Source of the DNA: an uncultured Gammaproteobacteria bacterium
GTDB taxonomy: Bacteria > Pseudomonadota > Gammaproteobacteria > Pseudomonadales > Pseudohongiellaceae
Direction: 5' to 3'
Length of the DNA: 64,000 nt
Assembly (NCBI GenBank): GCA_913048385.1
Contig: CAJWVZ010000008.1
Location: forward strand, 42,811 to 106,810
Shown: positions 9,591-20,214 of the stretch, in pieces
Layout: each line of letters begins with the position of its first letter
Numbering within the stretch: position 1 is the stretch's first letter
The notes under the pieces: generated by a model
The model's database searches: none
What the model saw: the letters and a program-made list of their open reading frames with translations, nothing else
Told to the model about the DNA's origin: nothing
Translations under genes and position numbers: made by a program

Positions 9591-11009
9591 TTAAAGCGCA
9601 CTGACATCAACGAACCGCCCATGTATAGCAGCCGCAGCAGCCATCGCGGGACTTACCAAGTGCGTCCGACCGCCAAAACCCTGCCTTCCCTCAAAATTTC
9701 GATTCGAAGTAGACGCGCAGTGCTTCCCAGCGCCCAATTGATCCGCATTCATGGCTAAACACATAGAACAGCCAGGCTCACGCCATTCGAGGCCCGCCTC
9801 GATAAATACCTTGTCTAACCCCTCTTCCTCAGCTTTCTGTTTTACAAGCCCAGAACCCGGAACAACCATTGCAACTTCAACCGTTTCAGCCTTGTGTTTT
9901 CCCTTTACCATAGCTGCCGCTTCTCTCAAATCCTCAATACGCGAATTAGTACAAGATCCTATAAATATACAATCCAGCCTTATATCACTGATTGCCATTC
10001 CGCTCTTTAACCCCATATACGCCAATGCTTGCTGGTAATTTGCCTGTTTGCTCTTTTCGATTTCCTCAGAGATGAGAGGTACTCGCCCATTAACTGAAAC
10101 AACCATTTCTGGAGACGTGCCCCAAGTTACTTGAGGCTCTATTTCGGCCGCATTCAGCTCTAAAACGCTGTCAAAAACCGCACCCTCGTCACTCTTAAGC
10201 TCCATCCATGCGGAGGCCGCTTCATCCCAAAGATCACCTGATGGAGCGAATGGTCTACCCTTAATGTATTCTAAAGTTTTCTTATCGCAAGCAACTAACC
10301 CCGCCCTGGCACCGGCTTCAATCGCCATATTGCAAACAGTCATTCGCCCCTCTACCGAAAGACCCTCAATTGCGTCACCACCAAACTCAATCGTATATCC
10401 AGTGCCACCGGCGGTGCCTAGCTCACCAATTATTGCCAATACTATATCCTTCGCAGTAACACCTTTTTTCAATTGACCGCTGACCCTGACAAGCATATTT
10501 TTCGCTTTTTGTGCTATTAAACACTGGGTTGCAAGCACGTGTTCAACCTCAGACGTACCAATACCATGAGCAAGAGCACCGAGTGCACCGTGAGTTGAAG
10601 TGTGAGAGTCACCACAAACTATGGTCATCCCAGGGAGGGTTGCCCCTTGTTCCGGTCCAACGACATGAACTATCCCTTGACGAATGTCATTCATATCCAT
10701 CTCTAAAATGCCGAATTCTCTGCAATTGTCATCCAGAGTAGCTACCTGAATTTTTGAAACTGGGTCTTTAATGCCCTCAAGTCCTTGACTTCGCTCGCTC
10801 TTAGTCGTGGGGATATTGTGATCGGGCGTCGCAAAGTTTGCGTCCGCTCTCCAAGGTGTCCTGCCCGCTAAGCGCAAGCCCTCGAACGCCTGAGGCGAAG
10901 TGACCTCATGTATCAGATGTCGATCAATATACAACAAGGCTGTTCCATCATCCCGCTGAAGGACAAGATGGTTACTCCAAAGTTTATCGTAAAGAGTTTT
11001 ACTACTCAT
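9591..11009 (-). CDS. leuC: 3-isopropylmalate dehydratase large subunit
   Basis: The aconitase-family [4Fe-4S] catalytic subunit of isopropylmalate isomerase. From the ATG at 11009 it has 472 residues; a GTG two codons upstream is possible but the ATG fits better. The three cluster cysteines are in [11 protein letters not shown] and [11 protein letters not shown], and the early [19 protein letters not shown] block is intact. It lies 56 bp after aroC in the same direction. leuB, the next enzyme of the pathway, is absent from the locus. Confidence 0.97.
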   Translation of the reverse strand: MSSKTLYDKLWSNHLVLQRDDGTALLYIDRHLIHEVTSPQAFEGLRLAGRTPWRADANFATPDHNIPTTKSERSQGLEGIKDPVSKIQVATLDDNCREFGILEMDMNDIRQGIVHVVGPEQGATLPGMTIVCGDSHTSTHGALGALAHGIGTSEVEHVLATQCLIAQKAKNMLVRVSGQLKKGVTAKDIVLAIIGELGTAGGTGYTIEFGGDAIEGLSVEGRMTVCNMAIEAGARAGLVACDKKTLEYIKGRPFAPSGDLWDEAASAWMELKSDEGAVFDSVLELNAAEIEPQVTWGTSPEMVVSVNGRVPLISEEIEKSKQANYQQALAYMGLKSGMAISDIRLDCIFIGSCTNSRIEDLREAAAMVKGKHKAETVEVAMVVPGSGLVKQKAEEEGLDKVFIEAGLEWREPGCSMCLAMNADQLGAGKHCASTSNRNFEGRQGFGGRTHLVSPAMAAAAAIHGRFVDVSAL

Positions 11010-11065
11010 TCCCACTACCTTTATTAATTAACTATAGAAATCTCAGGTAAATATATGATTTATTG

Positions 11066-12127
11066 TTAAATTCTATTCTGTGCTCGATCTCGCAACAAGT
11101 GGTCCATAACAATCAGAGCTACCATCGCCTCTGCTATGGGTGTTGCACGAATCCCTACGCATGGATCATGTCTGCCAGTAGTGACAACATCCTGCTCTTC
11201 TCCACGCACATTTATTGATCGGCCGGGCAGCCTGATACTGGAGGTCGGTTTCAGCGCAATACTAGCAAGAATATCTTGCCCGCTCGAAATACCCCCAAGA
11301 ATTCCGCCAGCGTTGTTCGACAAAAACCCGTGCTGGCTTAATTCATCCCGGTGCTCACTACCTTTCTGCGTAATTGAAGCAAATCCAGAGCCTATCTCTA
11401 CACCTTTTACAGCGTTTATGCTCATCAACGCTTTTGCAATATCAGCATCCAATCGATCGAATACGGGCTCACCCAACCCGACAGGAATATTTGATGCAAC
11501 AACATTTACTCGAGCCCCAATTGAATTACCCTCTTTGGTCAAAGCCGCCATATACTCTTCCATTTCGGCGACCTTTGTTACATCGGGACAAAAGAAAGGA
11601 TTTTCCTCTATTTCTTCAAAATCAATCTTTTCGACGACAATTGGTCCCAATTGTGACAAATAGCCTCTAATTTTTATCTGAAAATTCAATTCTAAGTATT
11701 TTTTTGCGATTGCACCAGCCGCGACCCGCATCGCTGTTTCTCTGGCAGAAGACCTTCCACCCCCGCGATAATCGCGGACACCATATTTTTTCCAATAAGT
11801 AAAATCTGCATGCGCAGGCCGAAATTGATCCTTAATTTTACTGTAGTCCTTCGTCCTGTGATCTGTATTTTCGATCAATAAGCCGATAGGCGTCCCGGTT
11901 GTTTTACCCTCGAAAACGCCGGATAAAATCTTAACAATGTCCCCTTCTCTTCTTTGAGTGGTAAAGCGTGACTGCCCCGGCTTTCGCCGATCAAGGTCGT
12001 GCTGCATATCCTTTGTTTCTAGCGGCAAACCTGGGGGGCACCCATCAACGATACAGCCCAAAGCAGGCCCATGACTTTCGCCAAAGCTCGTAACCGTAAA
12101 GTTCTTACCAAGCGTATTTCCTGACAT
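11066..12127 (-). CDS. aroC: Chorismate synthase
   Basis: A 353-residue enzyme making chorismate from EPSP, with reduced FMN as cofactor, at the end of the shikimate pathway. Signatures: [20 protein letters not shown] at the N-terminus, [20 protein letters not shown] in the middle and [18 protein letters not shown] near the C-terminus. The ATG at 12127 ([10 protein letters not shown]) matches the family start; the frame continues to a TTG at 12139, which is less likely. It lies 48 bp after prmB, the usual prmB-aroC pair. Confidence 0.97.
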   Translation of the reverse strand: MSGNTLGKNFTVTSFGESHGPALGCIVDGCPPGLPLETKDMQHDLDRRKPGQSRFTTQRREGDIVKILSGVFEGKTTGTPIGLLIENTDHRTKDYSKIKDQFRPAHADFTYWKKYGVRDYRGGGRSSARETAMRVAAGAIAKKYLELNFQIKIRGYLSQLGPIVVEKIDFEEIEENPFFCPDVTKVAEMEEYMAALTKEGNSIGARVNVVASNIPVGLGEPVFDRLDADIAKALMSINAVKGVEIGSGFASITQKGSEHRDELSQHGFLSNNAGGILGGISSGQDILASIALKPTSSIRLPGRSINVRGEEQDVVTTGRHDPCVGIRATPIAEAMVALIVMDHLLRDRAQNRI

Positions 12128-12175
12128 GATTTGTTCCAACTACCCGACCGTAAAGCCCGATTATAGCCTGCTTGA

Positions 12176-13051
12176 TCAAACAAAGCGCGCCTTATACTGG
12201 ACAAGCTCAGCCCTTCTAATAGCCAGAACCCCCTCACCACCCATTCCAAATTCTAACCACAGTAAGGGAATATCTTTCAAGCGTTCAGATAAGACTAAAT
12301 GACTGTGACCGACCTCAAGGATAAGCACTCCGTTCTCCGTCAAAAATCTCTCCGCATCTTTCAGGATGCTCATCGGCAGCTCCAAGCCTTCATCGTCACT
12401 AACCAAGCCTAGTCTAGGCTCATGACCATATTCCATTGGAAGGGCATCACACTCTTCAGATGAAACATACGGAGGGTTTGCGAGGATTAAATCAAACTTC
12501 TTTGATACTTTCATGAATAGGTTTGAATGGCTTGTCTGTACTCTACTTCCCAGATTATGGAGAGTAATATTTTTTTTACTAAGAGCCAAAGCATCTTCAG
12601 AAATATCAACTAAGTCCACTTGAGCGCGAGGATATTGAATAGCAGCAGCAATACCAATACAGCCTCCACCACAGCAGAGGTCCAGGATTTGCTGTGGCGC
12701 AAAGTCAAGCACACCGGCAAACTCATTTTGAATTAATTCAGCAATAGGAGATCTCGGAATTAACGCTCGGCTATCACAAAAATACTCTCTCCCAGCAAAC
12801 CAAGCACGACCAACAAGATATGCCACAGGCGTACGATTTATAATTCTCATTCGAACAAGCGTCTCAATCTGATTTATTTCCGATGCGGAAACGGACCGAG
12901 TGGCAGATTCCTCAGTGTTGAAATCGAGATTCAATTTCGCATAAACTAGGAACGAGGCTTCATCATATGGATTGTCTGTCCCATGCCCATAGCTGAGATG
13001 TTGGGCAGAAAATTTTGCAGCTACAACATTGATGTAATCGCAGACTCTCAT
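12176..13051 (-). CDS. prmB: 50S ribosomal protein L3 N(5)-glutamine methyltransferase
   Basis: A 291-residue SAM-dependent methyltransferase that modifies a glutamine of ribosomal protein L3. The SAM-binding motif ILDLCCGGGCIGIAAA lies at about 140-155 and the catalytic NPPYVSSEE motif at about 195. The N-terminal YGHGTDNPYDEASFL block separates PrmB from the related release-factor methyltransferase PrmC. It stands next to aroC, as is common in gammaproteobacteria, and diverges from folE across 86 bp. ATG start. Confidence 0.94.
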   Translation of the reverse strand: MRVCDYINVVAAKFSAQHLSYGHGTDNPYDEASFLVYAKLNLDFNTEESATRSVSASEINQIETLVRMRIINRTPVAYLVGRAWFAGREYFCDSRALIPRSPIAELIQNEFAGVLDFAPQQILDLCCGGGCIGIAAAIQYPRAQVDLVDISEDALALSKKNITLHNLGSRVQTSHSNLFMKVSKKFDLILANPPYVSSEECDALPMEYGHEPRLGLVSDDEGLELPMSILKDAERFLTENGVLILEVGHSHLVLSERLKDIPLLWLEFGMGGEGVLAIRRAELVQYKARFV

Positions 13052-13137
13052 TTAGAAACCTATAAATGTTACGGTGATTAGCATTTGACAAACTAACCCG
13101 TATTCTAACCGCAAAACTGTAAACTAATGGATTAATT

Positions 13138-13680
13138 ATGAAAGATGCTTTCCATACTATACTTGAGGAAATTGGTGAGAATCCAAATCGTCCTGGACTG
13201 ATTGACACGCCTAGCAGAGCTGCGAAAGCAATGCAGTATCTGACCCAAGGTTATTCGATGGACATAGATGAAGTCATCAATGGCGCATTATTTCCCTCAG
13301 ATACAGACGAGATGGTTATCGTAAAGGATATAGAACTATACTCGATGTGTGAGCATCATCTTCTTCCTTTTATTGGGAAATGCCACGTCGCATACCTTCC
13401 GAAAGGAAGGGTAATTGGTCTTTCAAAAATTGCAAGAATCGTAGATCTTTACGCCCGTCGACTGCAAATTCAAGAGAATCTAACTAACGAAATTGCCAAC
13501 TGTATTCTTACACAAACCGAAGCCTCAGGCGCCGCGGTAATAATAGAAGCCCGACACATGTGTATGATGATGAGAGGAGTGCAAAAACAAAACTCTGTGA
13601 TGAAAACATCGTGCATGCTCGGAGCTTTTCGAAAAAGCCAAAATACAAGGAACGAATTTTTATCTCTAATTAGTCGCTAA
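13138..13680 (+). CDS. folE: GTP cyclohydrolase I
   Basis: A 180-residue type IA enzyme turning GTP into dihydroneopterin triphosphate for folate (and possibly queuosine) synthesis. The zinc ligands are visible: C71 and H74 in [11 protein letters not shown] and C142 in EARHMCMMM. The QVQENLT-like segment reads [17 protein letters not shown] start. A TTGACA hexamer lies about 50 bp upstream, but I see no good -10 at standard spacing. The stop overlaps the stop of the convergent DUF4892 gene by 4 nt. Confidence 0.97.
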   Translation: MKDAFHTILEEIGENPNRPGLIDTPSRAAKAMQYLTQGYSMDIDEVINGALFPSDTDEMVIVKDIELYSMCEHHLLPFIGKCHVAYLPKGRVIGLSKIARIVDLYARRLQIQENLTNEIANCILTQTEASGAAVIIEARHMCMMMRGVQKQNSVMKTSCMLGAFRKSQNTRNEFLSLISR

Positions 13681-14585
13681 TTTCGCACGACCAATTCAAC
13701 TCTGTCCCTGCAAATTTTTTGGCGACAATTTGGGGCTAATGGGCCAACTCCACGAGGCAATATTCGTTTAGGGTCTATGCCCTTTGCGACCAGTTTTTCT
13801 ACTAAAACCTCAGCTCTTTTTGTTGACGCTTGGATCAATTCAGATTCATTCAGATCAGTGGCTAGGTGCGCAACTAAATACACAAACAAACTCTGATTTT
13901 CCTTAAGAAATTCATAGAGAAATGTAATGTCAGTCTTTTCCGAAAGATCATGAGAATTGGTAAACTGGATATGGGGCAAAATCACACTCCCCTCGGTAAG
14001 TGCTCTCGAGAGTATTGAGCTTTCGCTCAACGGTAACACAACCTCGTCATCTTTCACGGTCTCAAGGTAAGCGAAGACTTTCTTATTTCCCCGAGTGATG
14101 ACGTACAGTGAAATGTAGTCTTCGGCGGACGATCTCCTAGCCGCAATGTAGAATTGATTCATTACGGGTCCATATAAGTTGCGTTTACCAAAAATGTCAT
14201 TTGCCCAATAATTACTGCTTCCGCACGCCCTGCCCGAGCATTCAAACAAAATCTCATGCCCCTCAGCGAAAATTTGCTCCCGATAGAAATTAAAAACCTC
14301 GGCGCCGCTAAATTCTTGATCTATCTTGTAAGTTGCTTTTACAACGTCACCCTGAAGCCTTCGCGAATCTTCCGGATTCACCTCCCCCCTCGTTCGTTGA
14401 AGAGTTCCAATCACTAAATCATGAGTTTGATTTTCAAGAATCTCAATCTCTAAAACCTCAGAATAAGAAAAAGGCTCCAACCAAATAGCTTCAGCTAATT
14501 GTAAGTCTTGTGATCTGAGCTCTGCGGAAAACACTGTAATGAGAAGCACTAGAACCGAGTTATAAAAAGAATATGGTTTAAACAA
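13677..14585 (-). CDS. DUF4892 protein with OmpA-like C-terminal region
   Basis: A predicted periplasmic or outer-membrane-associated protein of about 302 residues. I choose the TTG at 14585 ([20 protein letters not shown]), which has GGAAGAGG 5 nt upstream and gives a clean signal peptide; GTG codons at 14600 and 14591 are alternatives. The N-terminal half contains [14 protein letters not shown], typical of DUF4892. The last about 90 residues resemble an OmpA peptidoglycan-binding domain ([19 protein letters not shown], then [15 protein letters not shown]). The C-terminal [13 protein letters not shown] fits the NxxLSxxRAxxV pattern only loosely. Role unknown. Convergent with folE, 4 nt overlap. 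Confidence 0.8.
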   Translation of the reverse strand: MFKPYSFYNSVLVLLITVFSAELRSQDLQLAEAIWLEPFSYSEVLEIEILENQTHDLVIGTLQRTRGEVNPEDSRRLQGDVVKATYKIDQEFSGAEVFNFYREQIFAEGHEILFECSGRACGSSNYWANDIFGKRNLYGPVMNQFYIAARRSSAEDYISLYVITRGNKKVFAYLETVKDDEVVLPLSESSILSRALTEGSVILPHIQFTNSHDLSEKTDITFLYEFLKENQSLFVYLVAHLATDLNESELIQASTKRAEVLVEKLVAKGIDPKRILPRGVGPLAPNCRQKICRDRVELVVRN

Positions 14586-14640
14586 AGCCACCTCTTCCAC
14601 TAACCATCAAAAAATTTATTTCGCTCAATATTGCAAACCT

Positions 14641-15027
14641 CTAACTAGATTCAGAACCTTCGTGATCCAAAGACCCTTTGTCCTCAGCATAATTTTCCAT
14701 CTTTGAGAAAGCCTCATTTTGATCTTGGGTAAATGCTGGCTGAGCATTAGGAAAGGGATTAAATGGAAAGGGTTTAGCATCGCTGATGTAAGTGACGTAG
14801 TTTAAAATCTCTTGTATGTACAAAAACACCCTGACGCAAAGCTCTTTTAAGTTTATGTTAGGCTCGTTCGCAATTACGCTGAACAAGAACTGGGTAAATA
14901 TTACAATAATGACCAAAGGGATCAGCACAACGTACAGTAGAAATACAAACCCTGCGACAAGACCTAATCGAATCCAATTAGACGGCTTTAGAAGATTTTC
15001 TCCGATATTTCTTAGCGCATCTGACAT
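14641..15027 (-). CDS. DUF4389 membrane protein
   Basis: A 128-residue protein. The N-terminal NIGENLLKPSNWIRLGLVAG precedes a long hydrophobic stretch (about residues 22-52) with two likely TM segments, then an amphipathic region and an acidic, disordered tail (EDKGSLDHEGSESS). This matches the DUF4389 family, usually found just downstream of gpsA in Pseudomonas relatives; gpsA is 83 bp upstream here. The function of the family is not established. ATG start. Confidence 0.78.
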   Translation of the reverse strand: MSDALRNIGENLLKPSNWIRLGLVAGFVFLLYVVLIPLVIIVIFTQFLFSVIANEPNINLKELCVRVFLYIQEILNYVTYISDAKPFPFNPFPNAQPAFTQDQNEAFSKMENYAEDKGSLDHEGSESS

Positions 15028-15110
15028 GACTTTCTCCTTCCACAGTATTTGGTATAAGTTATATTAAACAAAAAACCGCCTGTAACGTCGACATTTATCG
15101 ACTTATACCG

Positions 15111-16139
15111 TTATAAATCTTTTGATTGGCTAGCCGCAAACTCAACATCCATGGCGTGTTCCCCTGACATCAATGAAGGAATGATACTCTCAACAGCTTC
15201 ACCATTAAACACGATCTGGTACAACCCTTCGGCTAGAGGCATGTGAATATTGAGTTCTTTGGCTCGTTCGTACACTACTTTTAGTGTGTTGATGCCCTCT
15301 ACAACCTGCCCGACACTATCTTCAGCCTGTCTATAAGATAATCCAGTTCCAAGCAGCGAACCGAATCTAAAGTTACGACTCATTGGCGAGGAGCATGTCA
15401 CGACTAGATCACCAACTCCAGACAAACCCAAAAATGTCATTGGATCAGCGCCAAGCTCACAACCAAATCTCGCCATTTCAGCCAACCCTCGGGTAACGAT
15501 AAGGCTATTTGTGTTATGTCCCATCCCTAACTCAGCTGCGATTCCCGCGATTACAGCGTAGACATTTTTTAATGAGCCGCCCAACTCAACCCCGTACATG
15601 TCGTCATTGGCATATACGCGAAAGAATTCCGACTTTAAGACGTCCATAACCATGCTTCGGACAACTTTATCATCGCTCGCAATCACTGTTCCCGAATATT
15701 GATTACCCGCGATTTCCTTCGCAAGATTAGGTCCGCTTAACACCCCGACGCGGGCTCGCGGATCAATCTCAAGCAGAATCTGACTCATTAGTCGAAAGCT
15801 GCCTTCCTCAATACCTTTTGTTGTGCTGATTAGCGGCACAGAAGGTGGCGCAAACCCGATGACCTCCTCAGCAACTGATCGAAAAGATGAGCTAGGAACA
15901 GCCAAAAAAATGAGACTTGTCTCAGAAACCGCGTCGACCATACTTGAAGTGGCCAAAATTGAATTGTTCAATTCATAACCTGGCAGATAAAAACTATTAA
16001 GATTCTCATTATTGATCTCTGAAGCCATATCCTCGCTGCGCATCCAAAATTTAACAAAGTAGCCATTGTTAGCAATAATATTAGCGATTACAGTTCCGAA
16101 GCTTCCGCCACCCATAACTGTTACAACTGATTTGGACAT
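15111..16139 (-). CDS. gpsA: Glycerol-3-phosphate dehydrogenase [NAD(P)+]
   Basis: A 342-residue cytoplasmic enzyme reducing dihydroxyacetone phosphate to sn-glycerol 3-phosphate for phospholipid synthesis. The Rossmann motif is VMGGGSFGTVIANI. The catalytic-lysine block is ELGGSLKNVYAVIAGI, and GLSGVGDLVVTCSSPMSRN is the family's substrate motif. I use the ATG at 16139, with GGAG about 7 nt upstream; the frame extends to 16160 but without a ribosome site. It lies 35 bp after sthA. Confidence 0.96.
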   Translation of the reverse strand: MSKSVVTVMGGGSFGTVIANIIANNGYFVKFWMRSEDMASEINNENLNSFYLPGYELNNSILATSSMVDAVSETSLIFLAVPSSSFRSVAEEVIGFAPPSVPLISTTKGIEEGSFRLMSQILLEIDPRARVGVLSGPNLAKEIAGNQYSGTVIASDDKVVRSMVMDVLKSEFFRVYANDDMYGVELGGSLKNVYAVIAGIAAELGMGHNTNSLIVTRGLAEMARFGCELGADPMTFLGLSGVGDLVVTCSSPMSRNFRFGSLLGTGLSYRQAEDSVGQVVEGINTLKVVYERAKELNIHMPLAEGLYQIVFNGEAVESIIPSLMSGEHAMDVEFAASQSKDL

Positions 16140-16174
16140 ACAGATCTCCAAGACATACAAGCATCAATATCGAA

Positions 16175-17557
16175 TTAAAAAACCCTGTTTAAACCATCGA
16201 GCGCTGCTGTACGATAAGCCTCTGCCATGGTGGGATAATTAAAGGTCGTCTCAATAAAATATTTGATACTATTTTCTGGTGCCGGCTGACCCATAATTGC
16301 TTGACCAATGTGAACAATCTCTGATGCTTGATCACCAAAGCAATGTATACCCAACAATTCCAATGTTTCAAAATGAAAAATTAACTTCAACATTCCTACT
16401 TCTTCGCCGGTAATTTGAGCACGAGCGGTATTTTTGAAAAAAGCCTTCCCAACCTCATAAGGAATCTTTTTCGCTGTCAACTCTGCTTCCGTAAAACCGA
16501 TAGTTGATATTTCAGGAATTGTATAAATACCGGTTGCAACCTCATCGACCAGCTTGCATTCTGCGGGAGAAACAATAGCGTTGCTAGCCGCTCGGCCCTG
16601 ATCATAGGCCGCACCAGCTAAAGCAGGCCAGCCAATAACATCTCCTGCTGCATAGATATTTTTAACCTTCGTTTGATATCGCCTGTTTACCTTAATTTGA
16701 CCTCGGTTATTTGGCTCAATCCCCAGCATTTCCAGCCCCATCTTTTGGGTGTTCCCGGTTCGACCATTTGCCCAAAGAACAATATCACTTTTAATTCTCT
16801 TGCCTGATTTCAGATAGGTGACGATGTGATTTTCTGAGTATTCTACCACCTCATACTCTTCGTTATGACGACTGCGCACACCCAAATCTCGCAAGTGATA
16901 ACTTAAAGCACCGGATATTTCAGTATCCAAGAAGCTAAGCAAGGATTCTGACGGATTAATTAACTCAACTTTCGCACCCAACGCGCCAAAAATTGAAGCG
17001 TACTCACAACCAATTACACCTGCTCCTATTATTGTAACTTTCCGGGGAGAGAAATTAAGGGATAGAATCGTATCGCTATCGAACATCAGAGGATGGGAAA
17101 AATCAATATCGGGCGGCCGATAAGGTCTGGAACCTGTTGCAATAACAAAGCTTTTTGCCGCTAGCTGTTTGCGCTTACCCACCAGGCTAATCGTATTATC
17201 ATCAAGAAATTTAGCCTTGGCTTTATATAGAGGAATACTATTTCTATCATAAAAATCCGTTCTCATTCTTACTTGATCCTGCACGACTTTTTCGGCTTGA
17301 AGGAGGATTTGCTGAAAGTTTAATTTTCTAGCTTCACCAAAATTTCTAAATAAAGGATTGGTGTTAAATTGCATTACCTGCTTCACCATATGCCGAAGCG
17401 ATTTTGAGGGGATCGTCCCGCGATGTGTGCAATTCCCTCCAACAAAATCCAAGTTATCTACGACTGCCACTTGTAGGCCTTTTTTCTTACTGTTCATCGC
17501 TGCAGCTTCACCGGCTGGACCTGCTCCTACGATAACAATATCAAATTCTTCTCTCAT
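16175..17557 (-). CDS. sthA: Soluble Si-specific NAD(P)+ transhydrogenase
   Basis: A 460-residue flavoprotein of the pyridine-nucleotide disulfide oxidoreductase fold that equilibrates NADPH with NAD+. FAD motif [18 protein letters not shown](P) motif [16 protein letters not shown]. The redox-disulfide position reads [15 protein letters not shown]: the second cysteine of the usual CxxxxC pair is a threonine-type substitution, which is the hallmark of SthA as opposed to lipoamide dehydrogenase. ATG start. It lies after apbE and before gpsA. In Pseudomonas it follows the nqr-apbE-nqrM cluster, but nqr genes are absent here. Confidence 0.95.
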   Translation of the reverse strand: MREEFDIVIVGAGPAGEAAAMNSKKKGLQVAVVDNLDFVGGNCTHRGTIPSKSLRHMVKQVMQFNTNPLFRNFGEARKLNFQQILLQAEKVVQDQVRMRTDFYDRNSIPLYKAKAKFLDDNTISLVGKRKQLAAKSFVIATGSRPYRPPDIDFSHPLMFDSDTILSLNFSPRKVTIIGAGVIGCEYASIFGALGAKVELINPSESLLSFLDTEISGALSYHLRDLGVRSRHNEEYEVVEYSENHIVTYLKSGKRIKSDIVLWANGRTGNTQKMGLEMLGIEPNNRGQIKVNRRYQTKVKNIYAAGDVIGWPALAGAAYDQGRAASNAIVSPAECKLVDEVATGIYTIPEISTIGFTEAELTAKKIPYEVGKAFFKNTARAQITGEEVGMLKLIFHFETLELLGIHCFGDQASEIVHIGQAIMGQPAPENSIKYFIETTFNYPTMAEAYRTAALDGLNRVF

Positions 17558-17592
17558 ACTTCCCCACTAAAATTATTGATAAAAGCACAGCC

Positions 17593-18633
17593 TTAATTGA
17601 GTAGATATTCTTCAAATTGAGAAGTATGTGTCTGATAAAATTTGTTCTCAGCCTTGTCATGACTTATAAAATAAGATGCTATATTGCTGGCGTTAGCATG
17701 CTCAGTCGCAGCCTCCAACCCCATTACCAAATAGGCCGTAGCGAGAGCATCTGCTACTGAAGCCATTTCGTTAATTACGTATACCGCTGCAAGGCCGTGA
17801 GACACAGGCCGACCATTTCGTGGGTCAATCTCGTGTGAATACCGTATTCCATTTTTCTCAAAAAAATTTCGATAATCTCCACTTCCAGCTACCGCAATAG
17901 TATGCCCAAGACTATCCAAAACAGCATAGACTTCACTCTTACTGCTGACTGGGGTTTCAAGCGCAGGCGCCCAACTAACTTCGCCTGCTTTATAGCCTCT
18001 CATCTTAAGCTCTCCTCCAATCTCAACAAAATGATTCTCATACCCATTATCAAAAAGTAATTCAGAGATCTTGTCTACCGCATAACCTTTCGCAATTCCA
18101 CTTACATCTAATTCAATGTTTTTAGTTTTTGAAATTATGCTCAAACTTGGGTCAATTACCAAATTCTCGATGCCCAGTCTCTCCATCGACACGCCTATTT
18201 CTGACGAGGTTGGGACAAAGTCTTTCAGACGTGGCTCGGGACCAAAGCCCCACAATCGAACAAGAGGCCCTACGGTAATGTCGAATGCTCCATCAGTTTC
18301 TATAAAAATTTTTTGCGCCAAAGAGAGCACCTCTAGCTGCTCCGGTGAAACGATTAAGGGCTCTCCGACAGCCATCCGATTAAATTGAGCAAGCTCAGAG
18401 TTCAACGCATAAGTTGAGAAAAGTTCCTGATCGAACCGGCGTAGAGCCTCAGCGACTTTATTTTTTACAGGAGCAATTTCGGACCGAGAAAAATTTCCAC
18501 TAATTGTTACTGAATAAGATGTTCCCATTGTCAACCCACCAAAGTTAACAAGAGAAACATTGTTAAAGAAGATAAGAAATATTATCAAACCAATCATGAA
18601 ACTTGAAAGAGCTAAGAAGTAAAAGAATCTCAT
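17593..18633 (-). CDS. apbE: FAD:protein FMN transferase (ApbE family)
   Basis: Transfers FMN from FAD onto threonine or serine of flavoprotein subunits such as NqrB/NqrC or RnfD/RnfG. The N-terminus has a hydrophobic anchor (FFYFLALSSFMIGLIIFLIF) without a clear lipobox. Core motifs: FGGLTMGTSYSV, DVSGIAKGYAVDKI and the Mg-binding HEIDPRNGRPVSHG. I choose the ATG at 18633 (346 residues); the frame reaches a GTG at 18690, 21 bp after gap, and neither start has a visible Shine-Dalgarno. No NQR or RNF subunit and no NqrM gene is present in this window, so its substrate must be encoded elsewhere. Confidence 0.92.
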   Translation of the reverse strand: MRFFYFLALSSFMIGLIIFLIFFNNVSLVNFGGLTMGTSYSVTISGNFSRSEIAPVKNKVAEALRRFDQELFSTYALNSELAQFNRMAVGEPLIVSPEQLEVLSLAQKIFIETDGAFDITVGPLVRLWGFGPEPRLKDFVPTSSEIGVSMERLGIENLVIDPSLSIISKTKNIELDVSGIAKGYAVDKISELLFDNGYENHFVEIGGELKMRGYKAGEVSWAPALETPVSSKSEVYAVLDSLGHTIAVAGSGDYRNFFEKNGIRYSHEIDPRNGRPVSHGLAAVYVINEMASVADALATAYLVMGLEAATEHANASNIASYFISHDKAENKFYQTHTSQFEEYLLN

Positions 18634-18711
18634 ATAATTACTAAAAATTTTGAAGAAGCTGAGCTCAAAAGCCCTTTTATGCTTGCCCACAAAGTCATGG
18701 GAAGAGAAATA

Positions 18712-20214
18712 TTAGATTGACGGCTCTTGAAATTCTTCTGCTGGATACATCTGATATGTAACCCCCGCCATCTTATAAACCATGCGCCCAACCTGACAGC
18801 AATACCCAAACTCATTGTCGTACCAAAGATATAAAATCACATGATTTCTGTTCACAATTGTAGCCAAAGAATCAACTATACTGGCCTCTCGAGTGCCAAC
18901 AAAATCACTAGAAACTGCATCCGGCGCTTCCGTAAAACTAACTTGATCCTGTAATTTGGAATGTAATGCAATCTCTCTAAGAAACTCATTAATTTCTGTT
19001 TTTGACGTTTCACGACCTAGGGTTAGATTTAAAATTGCCATCGATACATTTGGAATCGGAACACGAATTGCGTTCCCGGTTAACTTGCCCTCCAACTCAG
19101 GAATCGCTTTGACAACAGCTTTTGCTGCCCCGGTTTCAGTAAGCACCATATTGAGCGCCGCACTTCGACCGCGCCGGCTGCCCTTATGATAATTGTCAAT
19201 GAGGTTCTGATCATTTGTATAAGCATGAACGGTCTCAACATGCCCCTGCTCAATGCCAAACTCATCGCTAATCACTTTTAAGACGGGCGCGATTGCGTTA
19301 GTCGTACAAGATGCGGCAGTCAAAATCCTATCACTGTCCGAGATCTCGTGATCGTTAATACCATATACAATATTTTTAAGAGTACCTTTACCTGGTGCAG
19401 TTAATAAAACCTTGGCCGCGCCTCTGGACTTAAAATGCCGAGACAAACCTTCCTGATCCCTCCAGACACCTGTGTTATCGATAATGAGCGCCTCATTAAT
19501 TCCATGCTCTGTATAATCAATCTCCTCAGGTGATTTCGCGTAGATGATCTTCATGACATTTCCGTTAGCTATAAGACTATTACTATCGTTATCAACTCGA
19601 AGAGTTCCCTGAAATGCACCATGAACTGAATCAGACGCAAACAATGACGCCCTCTTCTCCAAATCTCCCTCCCCACCGGGGCGCACCACTATAGCCTTAA
19701 GCCTCATAACCTCGCCGGTACTTGTCCGCTCAATCAATAGCCGAGCCATAAGACGGCCAATACGACCAAAGCCGTATAATACAACGTCCTGACTCTTGGA
19801 GGTAAGTGCGACCTCTGAACCGTCAATAGAGGCTAATTCTCTCTTGACAAATTCATCAACTTCTTCATTGCCCCCTTCAGCAGACTCTAAACACTTCATA
19901 TAGCTGACTGTCAATTTCCCAAGATCTATTTGAGCGTGACGTAAATCCAACTTTGAGAGGGCTATTAAAACTGGGTGAGTTTCAAACTCAGACATTTCAT
20001 TCCGCTCGATTTGTCGAACGAAACGATGAGATTTCATGATAAAGGTAACGGACCGATTGTGAAGAGGTCGTCCATAGATAAATATTCCAACATTGCGCTG
20101 GCTGAAAAGCTGACCAATAACCGGAATCATTTCCTGAACAAGCGCCTCTCGTTGCTTCCAATCCCCAAAATAATCATCAACGTTTGGACGAACCACATTG
20201 CCTCCAATTTCCAT
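18712..20214 (-). CDS. gap: Glyceraldehyde-3-phosphate dehydrogenase, N-terminally extended type
   Basis: A 500-residue GAPDH. About 140 residues (helical, with YGRPLHNRSV and SHRFVRQIE) precede the NAD-binding motif VVLYGFGRIGRLMARLL at about 145. The catalytic cysteine is C303 in AASCTTNAIAPV, followed by VETVHAYTNDQNLIDNYHKG. Extended GAPDHs of this kind occur in Pseudomonas and Vibrio beside or opposite mfd. The ATG at 20214 lacks a ribosome site; GTG at 20196 has GGAGG four bases upstream and may be the real start. The frame also stays open upstream to a TAG near 20325, without ATG, GTG or TTG. Divergent from mfd. Confidence 0.92.
   Translation of the reverse strand: MEIGGNVVRPNVDDYFGDWKQREALVQEMIPVIGQLFSQRNVGIFIYGRPLHNRSVTFIMKSHRFVRQIERNEMSEFETHPVLIALSKLDLRHAQIDLGKLTVSYMKCLESAEGGNEEVDEFVKRELASIDGSEVALTSKSQDVVLYGFGRIGRLMARLLIERTSTGEVMRLKAIVVRPGGEGDLEKRASLFASDSVHGAFQGTLRVDNDSNSLIANGNVMKIIYAKSPEEIDYTEHGINEALIIDNTGVWRDQEGLSRHFKSRGAAKVLLTAPGKGTLKNIVYGINDHEISDSDRILTAASCTTNAIAPVLKVISDEFGIEQGHVETVHAYTNDQNLIDNYHKGSRRGRSAALNMVLTETGAAKAVVKAIPELEGKLTGNAIRVPIPNVSMAILNLTLGRETSKTEINEFLREIALHSKLQDQVSFTEAPDAVSSDFVGTREASIVDSLATIVNRNHVILYLWYDNEFGYCCQVGRMVYKMAGVTYQMYPAEEFQEPSI

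Noticed and set aside
11136..11663. A 175-codon open frame on the plus strand
   Set aside because: It lies wholly antisense to aroC, has no ribosome site and no recognisable domain; it is a shadow of codon bias.
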